A stretch of 64,000 nucleotides of DNA from Spirochaetota bacterium (GTDB lineage Bacteria > Spirochaetota > UBA4802 > JAFGJZ01): the NCBI GenBank assembly GCA_016934935.1, contig JAFGRW010000115.1, positions 1 through 64,000 of the forward strand. The letters run 5' to 3'. The stretch's first letter is position 1; each line of letters starts with the position of its first letter. The notes beneath the pieces were generated by a model. That model ran no database searches and was not told the origin of the DNA. It saw nothing but the letters and a program-made list of their open reading frames with translations. This document shows, one piece after another, positions 8,324-16,845 of this stretch. A program made the position numbers and the translations under genes.

Positions 8324-9193
8324 CTATTTACCAACCGAATGTATGTCATACATTTTAGAGATTATTACACTTCTGCTTGGATCATCTTTCGCAACCAGAT
8401 CTTTTAAAGCCTGTTCCTGATCGGGACGGCCATGCATGGGGACAACTGCAGACGGATTCAATTCTTCAACAAATTTGGCAGCCTCTTCGGGCGAGCAGGT
8501 TGGAGATGCCCCGCCAGTCGGAACAAACGCGATATCAGCAGTAAGGCCATTAAGCGCGACATGTCCTGAATCCGCGCCAAAAAAGAGCGATAACGAATCG
8601 GTTTCTATTCTAAATATGGTTATCGGACCAACATGATATCCTGTAACCGGAACAATAGTAATCCCGCCTATTTGTATGTTTTTACCGGCTTCAGCGGAAA
8701 TCAGCTTATTGTGATCGATCGTATCTTTTAATGCCGGCATCATTGCGGGCTCAACAATAACCGTCGGTGCTGTTTTTTCAAAAATGGCAGACGCAGTGTC
8801 TATCTGAAAATGATCTCCATGATCATGTGAGTAGATAAGAATATCGCATCCATGTTTTACAATTAAATCAATATCGGCCGGAATAAGAAACCCCGGATCT
8901 ATTAAAATAATATTTTCAGAAGTACGAATTAACAGACTCGAAGAGTTTTCAGATAACCGGCTATAAAGAATACTCCCGGAGTTTACCTGTTGTGAAAAAA
9001 AATCATCAAGGGGATGCGCTGGCGGAGCATCTGTATTCTGCTGACTGCACGAAAAAAGCATTAGAGCAACGGGTAATGACCCAAGCAATACAGGAAATTT
9101 TCTTTCTGCAATAGAGAACTTCGACAGATTAACAAACGATTTTATAAAATTACCCGCAAAACAACTCTTATTACTAATATCAAAAGTAATCAT
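8324..9193 (-). CDS. Lipoprotein-like MBL-fold metallo-hydrolase (UlaG-like)
   Basis: 289 residues; GGAGAG seven bases before the ATG supports the start although it leaves about 30 residues before a hydrophobic stretch ending in lipobox-like 'LMLFSC'. The fold shows 'IILIDPG', the metal-binding motif 'SHDHGDH', 'GYHVGP', 'FFGADSGH' and 'VPMHG'. This arrangement is that of metal-dependent beta-lactamase-fold hydrolases related to L-ascorbate-6-phosphate lactonase UlaG, probably exported here. Substrate unknown. Confidence 0.8.
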   Translation of the reverse strand: MITFDISNKSCFAGNFIKSFVNLSKFSIAERKFPVLLGSLPVALMLFSCSQQNTDAPPAHPLDDFFSQQVNSGSILYSRLSENSSSLLIRTSENIILIDPGFLIPADIDLIVKHGCDILIYSHDHGDHFQIDTASAIFEKTAPTVIVEPAMMPALKDTIDHNKLISAEAGKNIQIGGITIVPVTGYHVGPITIFRIETDSLSLFFGADSGHVALNGLTADIAFVPTGGASPTCSPEEAAKFVEELNPSAVVPMHGRPDQEQALKDLVAKDDPSRSVIISKMYDIHSVGK

Positions 9194-9316
9194 AAAACAC
9201 TCTCCACTTTTTTAACTGATTGTATCATGGATAAGTATTTGTGTAAAGATCGGTTCGTCAGCAAAACATGGCGTATTGTCAATTTATGAAAAAAACCGTA
9301 ATAATAATTGAATCCG

Positions 9317-9706
9317 TTATTGACCAGTAATAACTGCAAAGGCCAATGCACCCATCAGCAAAACAGGTATACCAATTACCAGACATAAATTATATAAAAG
9401 TTTACGTCTTGATTCTTTTGTAGGCGCCTGCCTTTTTAATCGATAATGCCTTATTGAAAAAATCATACCCGCAATAATAGCCAGCAATAGAAGTGGCAAA
9501 CCAATTATGCCGGCCATGAGCATTCCAAGAATGGCAAACAGTACCGTATTTGTAAAAAGCATGCCTATCTTCATTATTTCCAGTGTAATTAATTGGCTTT
9601 TCGTGGTTGGCACATAAACAGTTCTGATTTTTTTGACTGACAAAAACGACCAAATCACAGACGCCATATACGCAAATGGAAATACCAAAAATAATGTTGC
9701 ACCCAT
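9317..9706 (-). CDS. Small membrane protein, unknown function
   Basis: 129 residues with three or four hydrophobic helices (about 4-22, 50-85 and 108-126). GAGGT lies upstream of the ATG and partly overlaps the stop of the gene before it, only eight bases away, so it is cotranscribed with the interrupted gene at 9714-10154. No family recognised. Confidence 0.65.
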   Translation of the reverse strand: MGATLFLVFPFAYMASVIWSFLSVKKIRTVYVPTTKSQLITLEIMKIGMLFTNTVLFAILGMLMAGIIGLPLLLLAIIAGMIFSIRHYRLKRQAPTKESRRKLLYNLCLVIGIPVLLMGALAFAVITGQ

Positions 9707-9713
9707 GATAACC

Positions 9714-10154
9714 TCATTTCAAAATACGAATCTCAAACCGGCAGGAATCGTTACCACCGATAATCGTCTTTTTGGTTGTAACCGCTATAGCGTCCTTACC
9801 GTAAATCTGCTCCCAGATATAAAGAAGGCTCGCCTCCGAGCATTGACATAAATTGGCGCTTGTGATCAGCCCCTCTTTATACAGATCGCATCCGCATTGC
9901 CTTTAACCAATCTCGACCCTGTCAGAAAAAACTGCATAATCAAAACCGTCAAAATTATCAGCCAGATGCTTTAATGCTTCGGGCAAACTTCGGCCATCCG
10001 AAAAGGTCTCTTTGTACAAGGCAAGCGGATAAGAGTCCGAACACCTTTTGGCGCAACACGACAAAAATTCTTTGCGTGCCACCTCGTTCGAAGACTCCAG
10101 AAAATCATTAACTCCGTCAAACCACTGTTTTAAAAAAGAATTATCTGTATCCAT
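9714..10154 (-). pseudogene. Cys-motif protein interrupted by one in-frame TAA (codon 84)
   Basis: From ATG at 10154 the frame gives 83 residues ending 'DRVEIG', then a TAA at 9903-9905, and then continues in the same frame for 62 more sensible residues ('RQCGCDLYKEGLI', 'NLCQCSEASLLYIWEQIYG', 'TIIGGNDSCRFEIRIL') to TGA at 9714. No frameshift is needed, so a single substitution (for instance TAT or TAC to TAA) would explain it. The CxC...LxxxGL...CxCS and final 'GG..C.F.I' pattern recalls a broad family annotated as L-2-amino-thiazoline-4-carboxylic acid hydrolase-like; that name is a weak inference. Followed eight bases later by a membrane protein gene. Confidence 0.7.
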
Positions 10155-10198
10155 ACAATCCGTTTTATTGAATTAATCCCGACCTGATTTTACAAAAG

Positions 10199-11053
10199 TC
10201 ACAACATCTTTTTTATCTTATCAAACAAATTCAACTTCTCCATTATTCTTTGACTTATAACAAACGAAACCAGAAACAAAAAATAGAGAAACGTAAACAG
10301 CAGATAATACTTTATTGTCCACTGCAAGGCGACCTTGACCCGATGCGCAAACGATATCCCCTTTGCGATACCCGCTTCAATCAGCGTAAAATTCACCGTG
10401 CAGAATTCATTTTCGTCGTCGAAATCTCCAAGACTTACTCCAAGCCCCTGTATCTCGTTTTCAATTTCAAGAATACGGTTCTCCAGGGTTATCAGCTCAT
10501 CAACAGTAGCACTTCTTCTTTTCAGCTCAGAAAGAGAGTCCCTGGTTTTGACAAGAGTCTTTAGTCTCGCGTTAAGTTCGCGATACTCGTTTGTCTTGTC
10601 AGACTTGTTAATCGATAAAGAGCTCAGTCTTCCTATTCCCTTTAGCACATTTACCATATTATCAAAAGATTCGGGAGGTACGCCTATCATATAGACAACA
10701 GACCGTTTGCCGGGTAATCCGGTTTTACTTTCAAACTGTATTACAGCGTTGTTTTCGTTTGCAGCAGATTTAATCTTATCGTCGTCACTTTCAAAATCGC
10801 TGCTGCGCGAAACAGCAGTGGCAATCTTTTCGTATTTTTGTTCAGTCGTAACAGACTGTTCGGCAGCCTTGCTTGATGCGTAATTCTTCTTGCTGAACAT
10901 CCCCGACGAATCACCGCCAAAAACATTCTGTCCTGCTCCGCTCGACGGCACTGTCACATAGCCATAATAAAGACGAAACAGAAACATCAAAATAAAAATC
11001 ACGACAAAGACAATTATACGCACTATTGCTGATTTTTTCATAAACTTCCTCAT
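10199..11053 (-). CDS. DUF4349-family membrane protein
   Basis: 284 residues: N-terminal membrane helix (about 10-27), an extracytoplasmic region with 'GLPGKRSVVYMIGVPPESFDNMVNVLKGIG', a long coiled coil (about 160-205, 'TNEYRELNARLKTL...ELITLENRILEIENEIQGL'), a beta segment 'FCTVNFTLIE', and a C-terminal membrane helix (about 245-268). This is the DUF4349 layout. Function unknown. Two closely spaced ATGs (residues 1 and 5) are possible starts. Confidence 0.8.
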   Translation of the reverse strand: MRKFMKKSAIVRIIVFVVIFILMFLFRLYYGYVTVPSSGAGQNVFGGDSSGMFSKKNYASSKAAEQSVTTEQKYEKIATAVSRSSDFESDDDKIKSAANENNAVIQFESKTGLPGKRSVVYMIGVPPESFDNMVNVLKGIGRLSSLSINKSDKTNEYRELNARLKTLVKTRDSLSELKRRSATVDELITLENRILEIENEIQGLGVSLGDFDDENEFCTVNFTLIEAGIAKGISFAHRVKVALQWTIKYYLLFTFLYFLFLVSFVISQRIMEKLNLFDKIKKML

Positions 11054-11178
11054 TATTAGTTTTTTACATTATTCCGGCAATAACGAAAAGATGCCGGTTT
11101 TATTTTTTTTGCCTTTCAGCTCGTATATCCCGTGGTCACTGGTTTTGACAGATTTTTTATCCGAACACAGTACCATAT

Positions 11179-11204
11179 GCAGCAGAAATCAAAATTTCTG
11201 CTGC
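11179..11204. repeat. 11-bp inverted repeat hairpin
   Basis: GCAGCAGAAAT and ATTTCTGCTGC arms around CAAA. No T tract follows, so it is not a clear terminator. It lies in the gap between the phosphorelay operon and the DUF4349 gene; other content of this gap is a short Fic-like remnant. Confidence 0.4.
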
Positions 11205-11261
11205 ACAAGCAGTCATCCGTTCAACATGCGCAAATAATATTTTTGTGTTTCATAAACAGAT

Positions 11262-11360
11262 CTAATAATTTCGCAGAGATGCGAGGGTTTCCCTTTCAAG
11301 CGGACGCATCTGGTTTATCCGGACATGCAGTTTATCTATTTTATCCAGTATCTCTATCAT
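11262..11360 (-). pseudogene. Possible N-terminal remnant of a Fic-family protein
   Basis: A 32-residue minus-strand frame: 'MIEILDKIDKLHVRINQM' then 'RPLERETLASLRNY', then stop. This resembles the helical N-terminus of Fic/DUF4172 proteins ('...LRPL....L..LR.YY...LTY.SN.IEGN'), which here would continue after 'LRNY'; no such continuation was found. Short, so this is only a suggestion. Confidence 0.3.
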
Positions 11361-11555
11361 AAAACGCGTCCACGAAACAGATGTCTGTTTTTCATACAGA
11401 TTCGATTACAAAAATCGATCATATCTGTACCTGGAATTTGCTGTTGCCTGCTCACTTAAATGCACAACAAACAGCATGCAAGCAACTTTTCCAATATTTT
11501 TATGTCAGCAGAAGAGTGACAATTACATAACAACAATCAGTCCAACACTGCAAAT

Positions 11556-12791
11556 TCATACCCGCTCGTCATAGCACTCGTGATCAATTGTCACAGTCCA
11601 TATAAGTCCATTGTCCGTTTTATATTTGACCTTGCCCTTAAGCTGGCTAACAACCATATCCCGCATTAAAAGCAGCCCGGGGTGAGACTCCACATCAAAA
11701 TCAAAATCTTCCGGCAGCCCTCCGCCGTTATCGGCAACTTCGAGCACAATGTCACTCTCTTTTCCCTTATACAACTTGATATCAATTCTATGGTTTTTAA
11801 GGTTTCCTTTCTGTTTCAAATGTCCACTGCTATTTTCCTGTGAGGACTGCTGCTTATCCACGTCAATCGGCAAAAACGCATGCTTGAGTGCATTTGTTAT
11901 AAGCTCGTTTAAAACAAACCCCAGTGGTATTGCCGTATCAAGAAGAACCCTTATATCCTGCATATCCGTATTTATTTCGCACACTTTACCGTCGGTTAAA
12001 TAATTTTTTTGAAGAAGAACCACAAGATTTTTGAAAAACTCCTTAAGGTTCACATGTGAAAGATCACTTGACTCATAAAGTTCCTGATGTACCAGAGCCA
12101 TGGTGCGTATCTTAAGATTCACATTCTTTACAATACTGCCCCACTCTTCATTAAGTATCTTGTTTGAGTAAAGCCAAAGCATGGAACTGATCACCTGCAT
12201 ATTGTTTTTGGTGCGGTGATACAGCTCCTTTATAAGAATCTCTTTTTCAGATACCATTTTTTTAAGTTTTAGTTCAGCATTTTGCCGTTTAACTACCTCT
12301 TTTTCAAGCTGGCCAACTTTGTCTTCCAGCTTCTTAACAAGTCTTTCGTTATACAGCTTATAAACTTCCTTATCATCACTGCCCATTTCGAATTTACCAA
12401 CAGAAGAATTATAATCTCCTTTTTTAATTCGTTCAACAACATTATCAATCTCGCTCAACAAGGCTTCAGGCTCCATTGGTTTTCGCAAAAAAAGATCGGC
12501 TCCAAGACGCATTGCAAAATCTTCATCTCTTTTATCAACATAAGTAGCTGTATAAAAAACAAAGGGTATACCTGCTTTATTCTTATCGGCTTTTACATGC
12601 GTGCAAAACTTGAAACCATCCATCTCGGGCATTAGAATATCAGATATTATCAGATCAATTTTATTATTATCAAGTTTTTGCAACCCCTCTCTGCCGTTCG
12701 AAGCAGACACGGCAACATAACCTCGGCTTTTAAGTAATACTTCAAGCAGATATCTTGCCTCTTGCTTATCTTCAACTATCAGAATATTCAT
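11556..12791 (-). CDS. Receiver domain fused to an HWE/HisKA_2-type histidine kinase
   Basis: 411 residues. Residues 1-120 are a receiver: 'ILIVEDK', phospho-acceptor Asp in 'LIISDILMPEMDGF' and Lys in 'LRKPMEP'. A coiled coil follows (about 150-190), then the HisKA_2 box 'IKELYHRTKNNMQVISSMLWL' with the phospho-His, then the ATPase with 'VLNELITNALKHAF' (N box) and 'VADNGGGLPEDF' (G1). Being a kinase with its receiver at the N-terminus and no output domain, it probably acts late in the relay started by the two genes upstream, passing phosphate on to a partner elsewhere. 23 bases separate it from the upstream single-domain regulator. Confidence 0.85.
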   Translation of the reverse strand: MNILIVEDKQEARYLLEVLLKSRGYVAVSASNGREGLQKLDNNKIDLIISDILMPEMDGFKFCTHVKADKNKAGIPFVFYTATYVDKRDEDFAMRLGADLFLRKPMEPEALLSEIDNVVERIKKGDYNSSVGKFEMGSDDKEVYKLYNERLVKKLEDKVGQLEKEVVKRQNAELKLKKMVSEKEILIKELYHRTKNNMQVISSMLWLYSNKILNEEWGSIVKNVNLKIRTMALVHQELYESSDLSHVNLKEFFKNLVVLLQKNYLTDGKVCEINTDMQDIRVLLDTAIPLGFVLNELITNALKHAFLPIDVDKQQSSQENSSGHLKQKGNLKNHRIDIKLYKGKESDIVLEVADNGGGLPEDFDFDVESHPGLLLMRDMVVSQLKGKVKYKTDNGLIWTVTIDHECYDERV

Positions 12792-12814
12792 TAAAACTCC
12801 ATATAAAGATTTTA

Positions 12815-13192
12815 TTAATAATTCTTTTCAATTTCTAAATAACTATTTATCTCACCAATAAATTTTTCAGGGTTTATCGGCTTTTCCATGTATCCTGTGC
12901 AACCCGCGGCTAATGCTTTCTCGCGATCACCGGTCATTGCGTAAGACGTTAAAGCCACTATTACAAGATCCTTTCCGCGCTCATCATTTCTTATACGTTG
13001 AGTTGCCTCTAAACCATTAATATCGGGCAACTGGATATCCATAACAATCAAGTCAGGCTGCTCTACCAACGCGGTTTCTACTCCGGGCAAGCCCTCTTTA
13101 CACGAAATTACATCAATTCCGTTACTCATCAGAATATAACTTATTAGATAAAGATTTGCGTCATTATCTTCAATCACCAGAACTCTTTTCAA
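12815..13192 (-). CDS. Single-domain response regulator (CheY/Spo0F-like)
   Basis: 125 residues, receiver only: 'VLVIEDND', phospho-Asp in 'DLIVMDIQLPDINGLE', Thr in 'VALTSYAM', Lys in 'GYMEKPINPE'. The start overlaps the end of the upstream kinase gene by 23 bases, showing translational coupling. It most likely carries phosphate from that sensor kinase to the downstream REC-HWE kinase. Confidence 0.9.
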   Translation of the reverse strand: MKRVLVIEDNDANLYLISYILMSNGIDVISCKEGLPGVETALVEQPDLIVMDIQLPDINGLEATQRIRNDERGKDLVIVALTSYAMTGDREKALAAGCTGYMEKPINPEKFIGEINSYLEIEKNY

Positions 13193-15338
13193 TTTTTACC
13201 TCCGTCTTAATTGGCAGCTTTACAAAAAAACTTGTTCCATTTCCGTATTCACTTTCCACACGGATACTTCCACCAAGCAGAGCAACAATCTTCTGAGACA
13301 AGTGAAGCCCAAGTCCTGTACCTTCGTGTTTTTTAGTAAGAGACGAATCTATCTGCTGAAACGGCTCAAACAGTTTTTGCATATCTTCATCCTTTACACC
13401 ACAGCCGGTATCTAAAACCGAGAGTTCAAAATATTTATCATTAATTTTTTTTACTGCAACTGTAACGCCTCCTTTGTCCGTAAACTTGATAGCGTTACCC
13501 GCAATATTAATTACAATCTGACTTATTCGTCTCCGGTCACTGTATACGGTAAATTTTTCTTCACAAACATAATCAAGTTTATTTTTTTTTTCAGAAGCAC
13601 GATTAGCCAACAAACTAATACTCTCCTGAACCGCGTCTTTTATCTCAATTTTTTCAAGTGAGAGTTCTGCCTTGTTAGCCTCTATTTTAGAGATATCTAG
13701 TATCTCGTTAATCAAAGCCAAAAGGTGGTTCGAGCTTTTCTTGATTATCTCGAGCTGTTTACGCTGTTCATCGGTAAGTTCTCCAACCATTCCCATAAGC
13801 AAAATTCCTGTAAAACCAATAATCGAATTCAAGGGAGTTCTAAGTTCATGACTCATACTTGCTAAAAAAATTGATTTAAGCTTGTCCGCCTCTTTGAGAT
13901 TTCTGTTAGCTTTTTCTAGCTCTTCCGTTTGTAACTGCAAATCCTGTGTGCGGCTATCTACCAGCTCTTCCAGATATTTACGGTGAAGCTCCAGCTGACG
14001 TTCCAATTTTTTCCGGTCATCAACATCCAGAATTACCCCTTGCCACCGATGATTTCCGTTAGCCAGCGGTGTTACCCGGCCTATAGAGCGAAACCATTTT
14101 GTCTTATTTTTGTCGATATTTACTCTGTACTCAACATCCAGAATTCCGTTGCCCGCTTCTGCTTTTTGTGACTGCTCTTCAATTATCTTTATGTCTTCAG
14201 AATCCACATAGTCAAAAAAATTATTCACATCATCAACCGTTCTTTTCCCAACCTCTGATCCAAGAAACTCTTCTTCGCGGTTGCCTTTGATAAGCGACTG
14301 CCTTCTGCCTTTTGAATCCTTGTCGTACATAAAAACAAGACCGGGTATATTCTCAGCAAAGCTGCGGTAAAGCTCTCGGCTCTTTTCAAGAAGCTCCATA
14401 GTTACATGATGTTCATCTATCTCCTCATTCAACTTCGCGTTTGCCTGCAGTAAAAGTCTTGTCTTGCGGCTTACCTGCCATCGAAGCAGCAATGCCAGAA
14501 TAATAAAAAGAATTATCAGTCCGGTGAGCCCTGCGATAAGAGGTCCAACCCATAACGGCATCTTCTTTTTTGGGTATAGGTTGTGTTCAGTTAAAATGCG
14601 GTAGTAAACCGAATCCATATTAGAATGCCATAAATCAAGATAAAGATCAATTTTTACGGAAAGAACTGTGTTATAGTCGGCTCCCTTAGGAAAGGCAAAG
14701 CCAAGAGATGTCGGGTAAAATATAAAATTATTAAGCTGCAATCCGTATTCATCATCAAATGCTGTTCCGAAAAATCGATTTACAACACCGGCATCCGCTT
14801 CACCCGATCTCACCAGATCAAAAACCCCTTTATAATCATCAGCTTCTACAAAGTTGCAATCCACATCATAGCGCTTTACAAGATTATATATACCGTCTTC
14901 ACCGTCGGTCAAAATGCTTCCTTTCAAAACAGCAACGGTTTTACCCTGTAAATCGGGTACAGAATTGATTTCCGGTTTCTTTTTTGTGTATATGCATCCC
15001 CAGCTTGTTAAAACCGGTTTCTGGTGAAAATCATAAAGTTTACGCCTCTGCTCCGAAGCAGCAACATCGGGCATTATATCTATTTCGCCTCTCTCAAGCA
15101 TTCCAAGACACTCATCCCATGTGCCAAACCGGTACTCAATTTGCCAGCCTTCGGCATCAGCAATCTCTTTTAAAATTGCAGGGAACACACCTTTCGCCTC
15201 GTTATTTTTGTCGCGATAAATCTTGGGATAATTGTTATACAGGCCAACACGCAGGGGGCGATCCACATTCTGTGCCATAATTCCGGCAGAATACAAAGCT
15301 ATAAATAACAGAAAGACTCTTATTATACTTGTCTTCAC
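13170..15338 (-). CDS. Hybrid-type sensor histidine kinase with periplasmic SBP_bac_3 domain and PAS domain
   Basis: About 722 residues. The GTG at 15338 is preferred: it has GGAG ten bases upstream and gives a signal peptide 'VKTSIIRVFLLFIALYSAGIM'; the longer frame adds 37 residues without signal character. Order: periplasmic extracellular-solute-binding family 3 domain ('LRVGLYNNYPKIYRD', 'RFGTWDECLGMLERGEIDIMPDV', about 30-260), membrane helix (about 265-290), coiled coil, PAS (about 320-440, 'GLVFMYDKD'), then HisKA 'ASMSHELRTPLNSIIGF' and HATPase ('QIVINIAGNAIKFT', 'DTGCGV', 'GTGLGLHLS'). The sensory domain probably binds an amino acid or related small molecule. First gene of a three-gene phosphorelay operon. 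Confidence 0.9.
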   Translation of the reverse strand: MKTSIIRVFLLFIALYSAGIMAQNVDRPLRVGLYNNYPKIYRDKNNEAKGVFPAILKEIADAEGWQIEYRFGTWDECLGMLERGEIDIMPDVAASEQRRKLYDFHQKPVLTSWGCIYTKKKPEINSVPDLQGKTVAVLKGSILTDGEDGIYNLVKRYDVDCNFVEADDYKGVFDLVRSGEADAGVVNRFFGTAFDDEYGLQLNNFIFYPTSLGFAFPKGADYNTVLSVKIDLYLDLWHSNMDSVYYRILTEHNLYPKKKMPLWVGPLIAGLTGLIILFIILALLLRWQVSRKTRLLLQANAKLNEEIDEHHVTMELLEKSRELYRSFAENIPGLVFMYDKDSKGRRQSLIKGNREEEFLGSEVGKRTVDDVNNFFDYVDSEDIKIIEEQSQKAEAGNGILDVEYRVNIDKNKTKWFRSIGRVTPLANGNHRWQGVILDVDDRKKLERQLELHRKYLEELVDSRTQDLQLQTEELEKANRNLKEADKLKSIFLASMSHELRTPLNSIIGFTGILLMGMVGELTDEQRKQLEIIKKSSNHLLALINEILDISKIEANKAELSLEKIEIKDAVQESISLLANRASEKKNKLDYVCEEKFTVYSDRRRISQIVINIAGNAIKFTDKGGVTVAVKKINDKYFELSVLDTGCGVKDEDMQKLFEPFQQIDSSLTKKHEGTGLGLHLSQKIVALLGGSIRVESEYGNGTSFFVKLPIKTEVKIEKSSGD

Positions 15339-15552
15339 AGATAAATATCTCCGGGGTGCAGCATGACAATCCAGACATATTAAATTTACAGTAATTTTAA
15401 TTGTTTTCAATAAATTATTGAAACTCGAGTGGTTACCACAACAAACCAAACCAGCTAGAAAACCGGCATCTCTTTGTTTTTACAAGATCAAAATATTCAC
15501 TATAGCTATATAAATAGATTGACCATTTTTTATAGATAAGCAGAATAAGTAT

Positions 15553-16845
15553 GTGCGACCAGATAATAATACAAATAATTTTGACCGCCGGCAAAATCCA
15601 TCCTGGTTGGCAGCTCACCTTCCCAGGTTAAACAGAAGCGGCTCTGAAGATCTCTTTACTCTTATTACAGCATGGTTGGGGAACAGGCTTTGGAGTCCTT
15701 CTAAAAATACTGACCCCAAATTGCTTTGGAACTACATCGAGCTGCACGGTCTTGGCGGAATTGCAGGCAAAATGACTCAGCTGGAGAATATTGATTGTGA
15801 TTACATTTCCGACTGTGGCTGGGAAAGATATCTTGCTAATACAATGCATCATGCCCGCGCCTTAAAAACATGTAAAAGAATCAATGATATAGCCAATTCT
15901 AAAAACTATCATGTTGGTATTATGAAGGGGCCCGCCCTAGCCGAACACGTTTATAAAGACGGAGGAGTGCGCTCATACTCTGATATAGATATTTATACCG
16001 ATTCAAAAAAAACAGCACAATCGTTAATCGAAGCCGTAAACGGCAACACTCTTACAAGATCAACCAATAAACATCATCGATTTGGTGACACATTGAAAAT
16101 TGATGCAAAAATAGATGGATGGATATGCGAATTTACCTATCCGCGAAATTACTCATCTGACCCAATGTACGACTTGATTAATGAATATATTGATCAAATC
16201 GTATGTAATAACACAAACCAGACAATACTTAACAGTGTTGATCCGACAATTCATATGATATATCTGATACTTCATATGGTAATTGGACATTTTTACTCAA
16301 GATTAATATGGTTTGTTGACATTGAAATCCTTTATGGAGAATATAAAAGCAAAATAGATTTTGACAAGATTGAAAATATTCTTTCAAAGTTACAAATGGC
16401 AAACGCTGCACATTATGTTCTTGATTTTTGCAAATCAAATTTTGAAAGCAGTATCCCTCAAATCGCTTTAAGAGGATCAAACAATAAATTCAGTTTTCAT
16501 ACGACTTGCCTTGCAAACAAAAACATAATACACAGAAGATATTCACTTGACCATATCAAGAAGTCCAGAATACTAAATAATTATTTTCTGATATCTTTTA
16601 AATTTTTTCTTTTTGCTGACAAGACTCCACTTTTTGGTAAAAACAATGCGGCCAGGTGGACAACAAGAAGAGCATTAAACCCATTTTATATACATAACAA
16701 CATAATTTTTATTTTTACAAAACATTGCATCTCATTGTTATTTTTTATAACCGCCAAACTTTTTACTTTATACGAATATTTTACAAACAAACTAAGGATT
16801 CCATTTAACAATGAAACAATATCTCAGACTACTAAAGTATCTTAA
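15553..16845 (+). CDS. RiPP-cluster nucleotidyltransferase (NTP_transf_5 family)
   Basis: 430 residues, probably starting at GTG (no ATG is available before residue 75). The diagnostic stretch is 'VGIMKGPALAEHVY...GGVRSYSDIDIY' (about residues 118-145): Lys-Gly, then Arg-x-x-x-Asp-Ile-Asp, the metal-binding Asp pair of the polymerase-beta-like fold. This family occurs in lasso-peptide and other RiPP clusters, including the kinase-containing paeninodin type, where it is thought to modify the peptide. The 3' end overlaps the ABC exporter start by 35 bases, so the two are coupled. It opens the RiPP cluster and is divergent from the phosphorelay operon. Confidence 0.8.
   Translation: MRPDNNTNNFDRRQNPSWLAAHLPRLNRSGSEDLFTLITAWLGNRLWSPSKNTDPKLLWNYIELHGLGGIAGKMTQLENIDCDYISDCGWERYLANTMHHARALKTCKRINDIANSKNYHVGIMKGPALAEHVYKDGGVRSYSDIDIYTDSKKTAQSLIEAVNGNTLTRSTNKHHRFGDTLKIDAKIDGWICEFTYPRNYSSDPMYDLINEYIDQIVCNNTNQTILNSVDPTIHMIYLILHMVIGHFYSRLIWFVDIEILYGEYKSKIDFDKIENILSKLQMANAAHYVLDFCKSNFESSIPQIALRGSNNKFSFHTTCLANKNIIHRRYSLDHIKKSRILNNYFLISFKFFLFADKTPLFGKNNAARWTTRRALNPFYIHNNIIFIFTKHCISLLFFITAKLFTLYEYFTNKLRIPFNNETISQTTKVS

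Noticed and set aside
10250-10694. Two long plus-strand frames within the DUF4349 gene
   Set aside because: They are antisense shadows of a clear coding region with a recognised domain layout.
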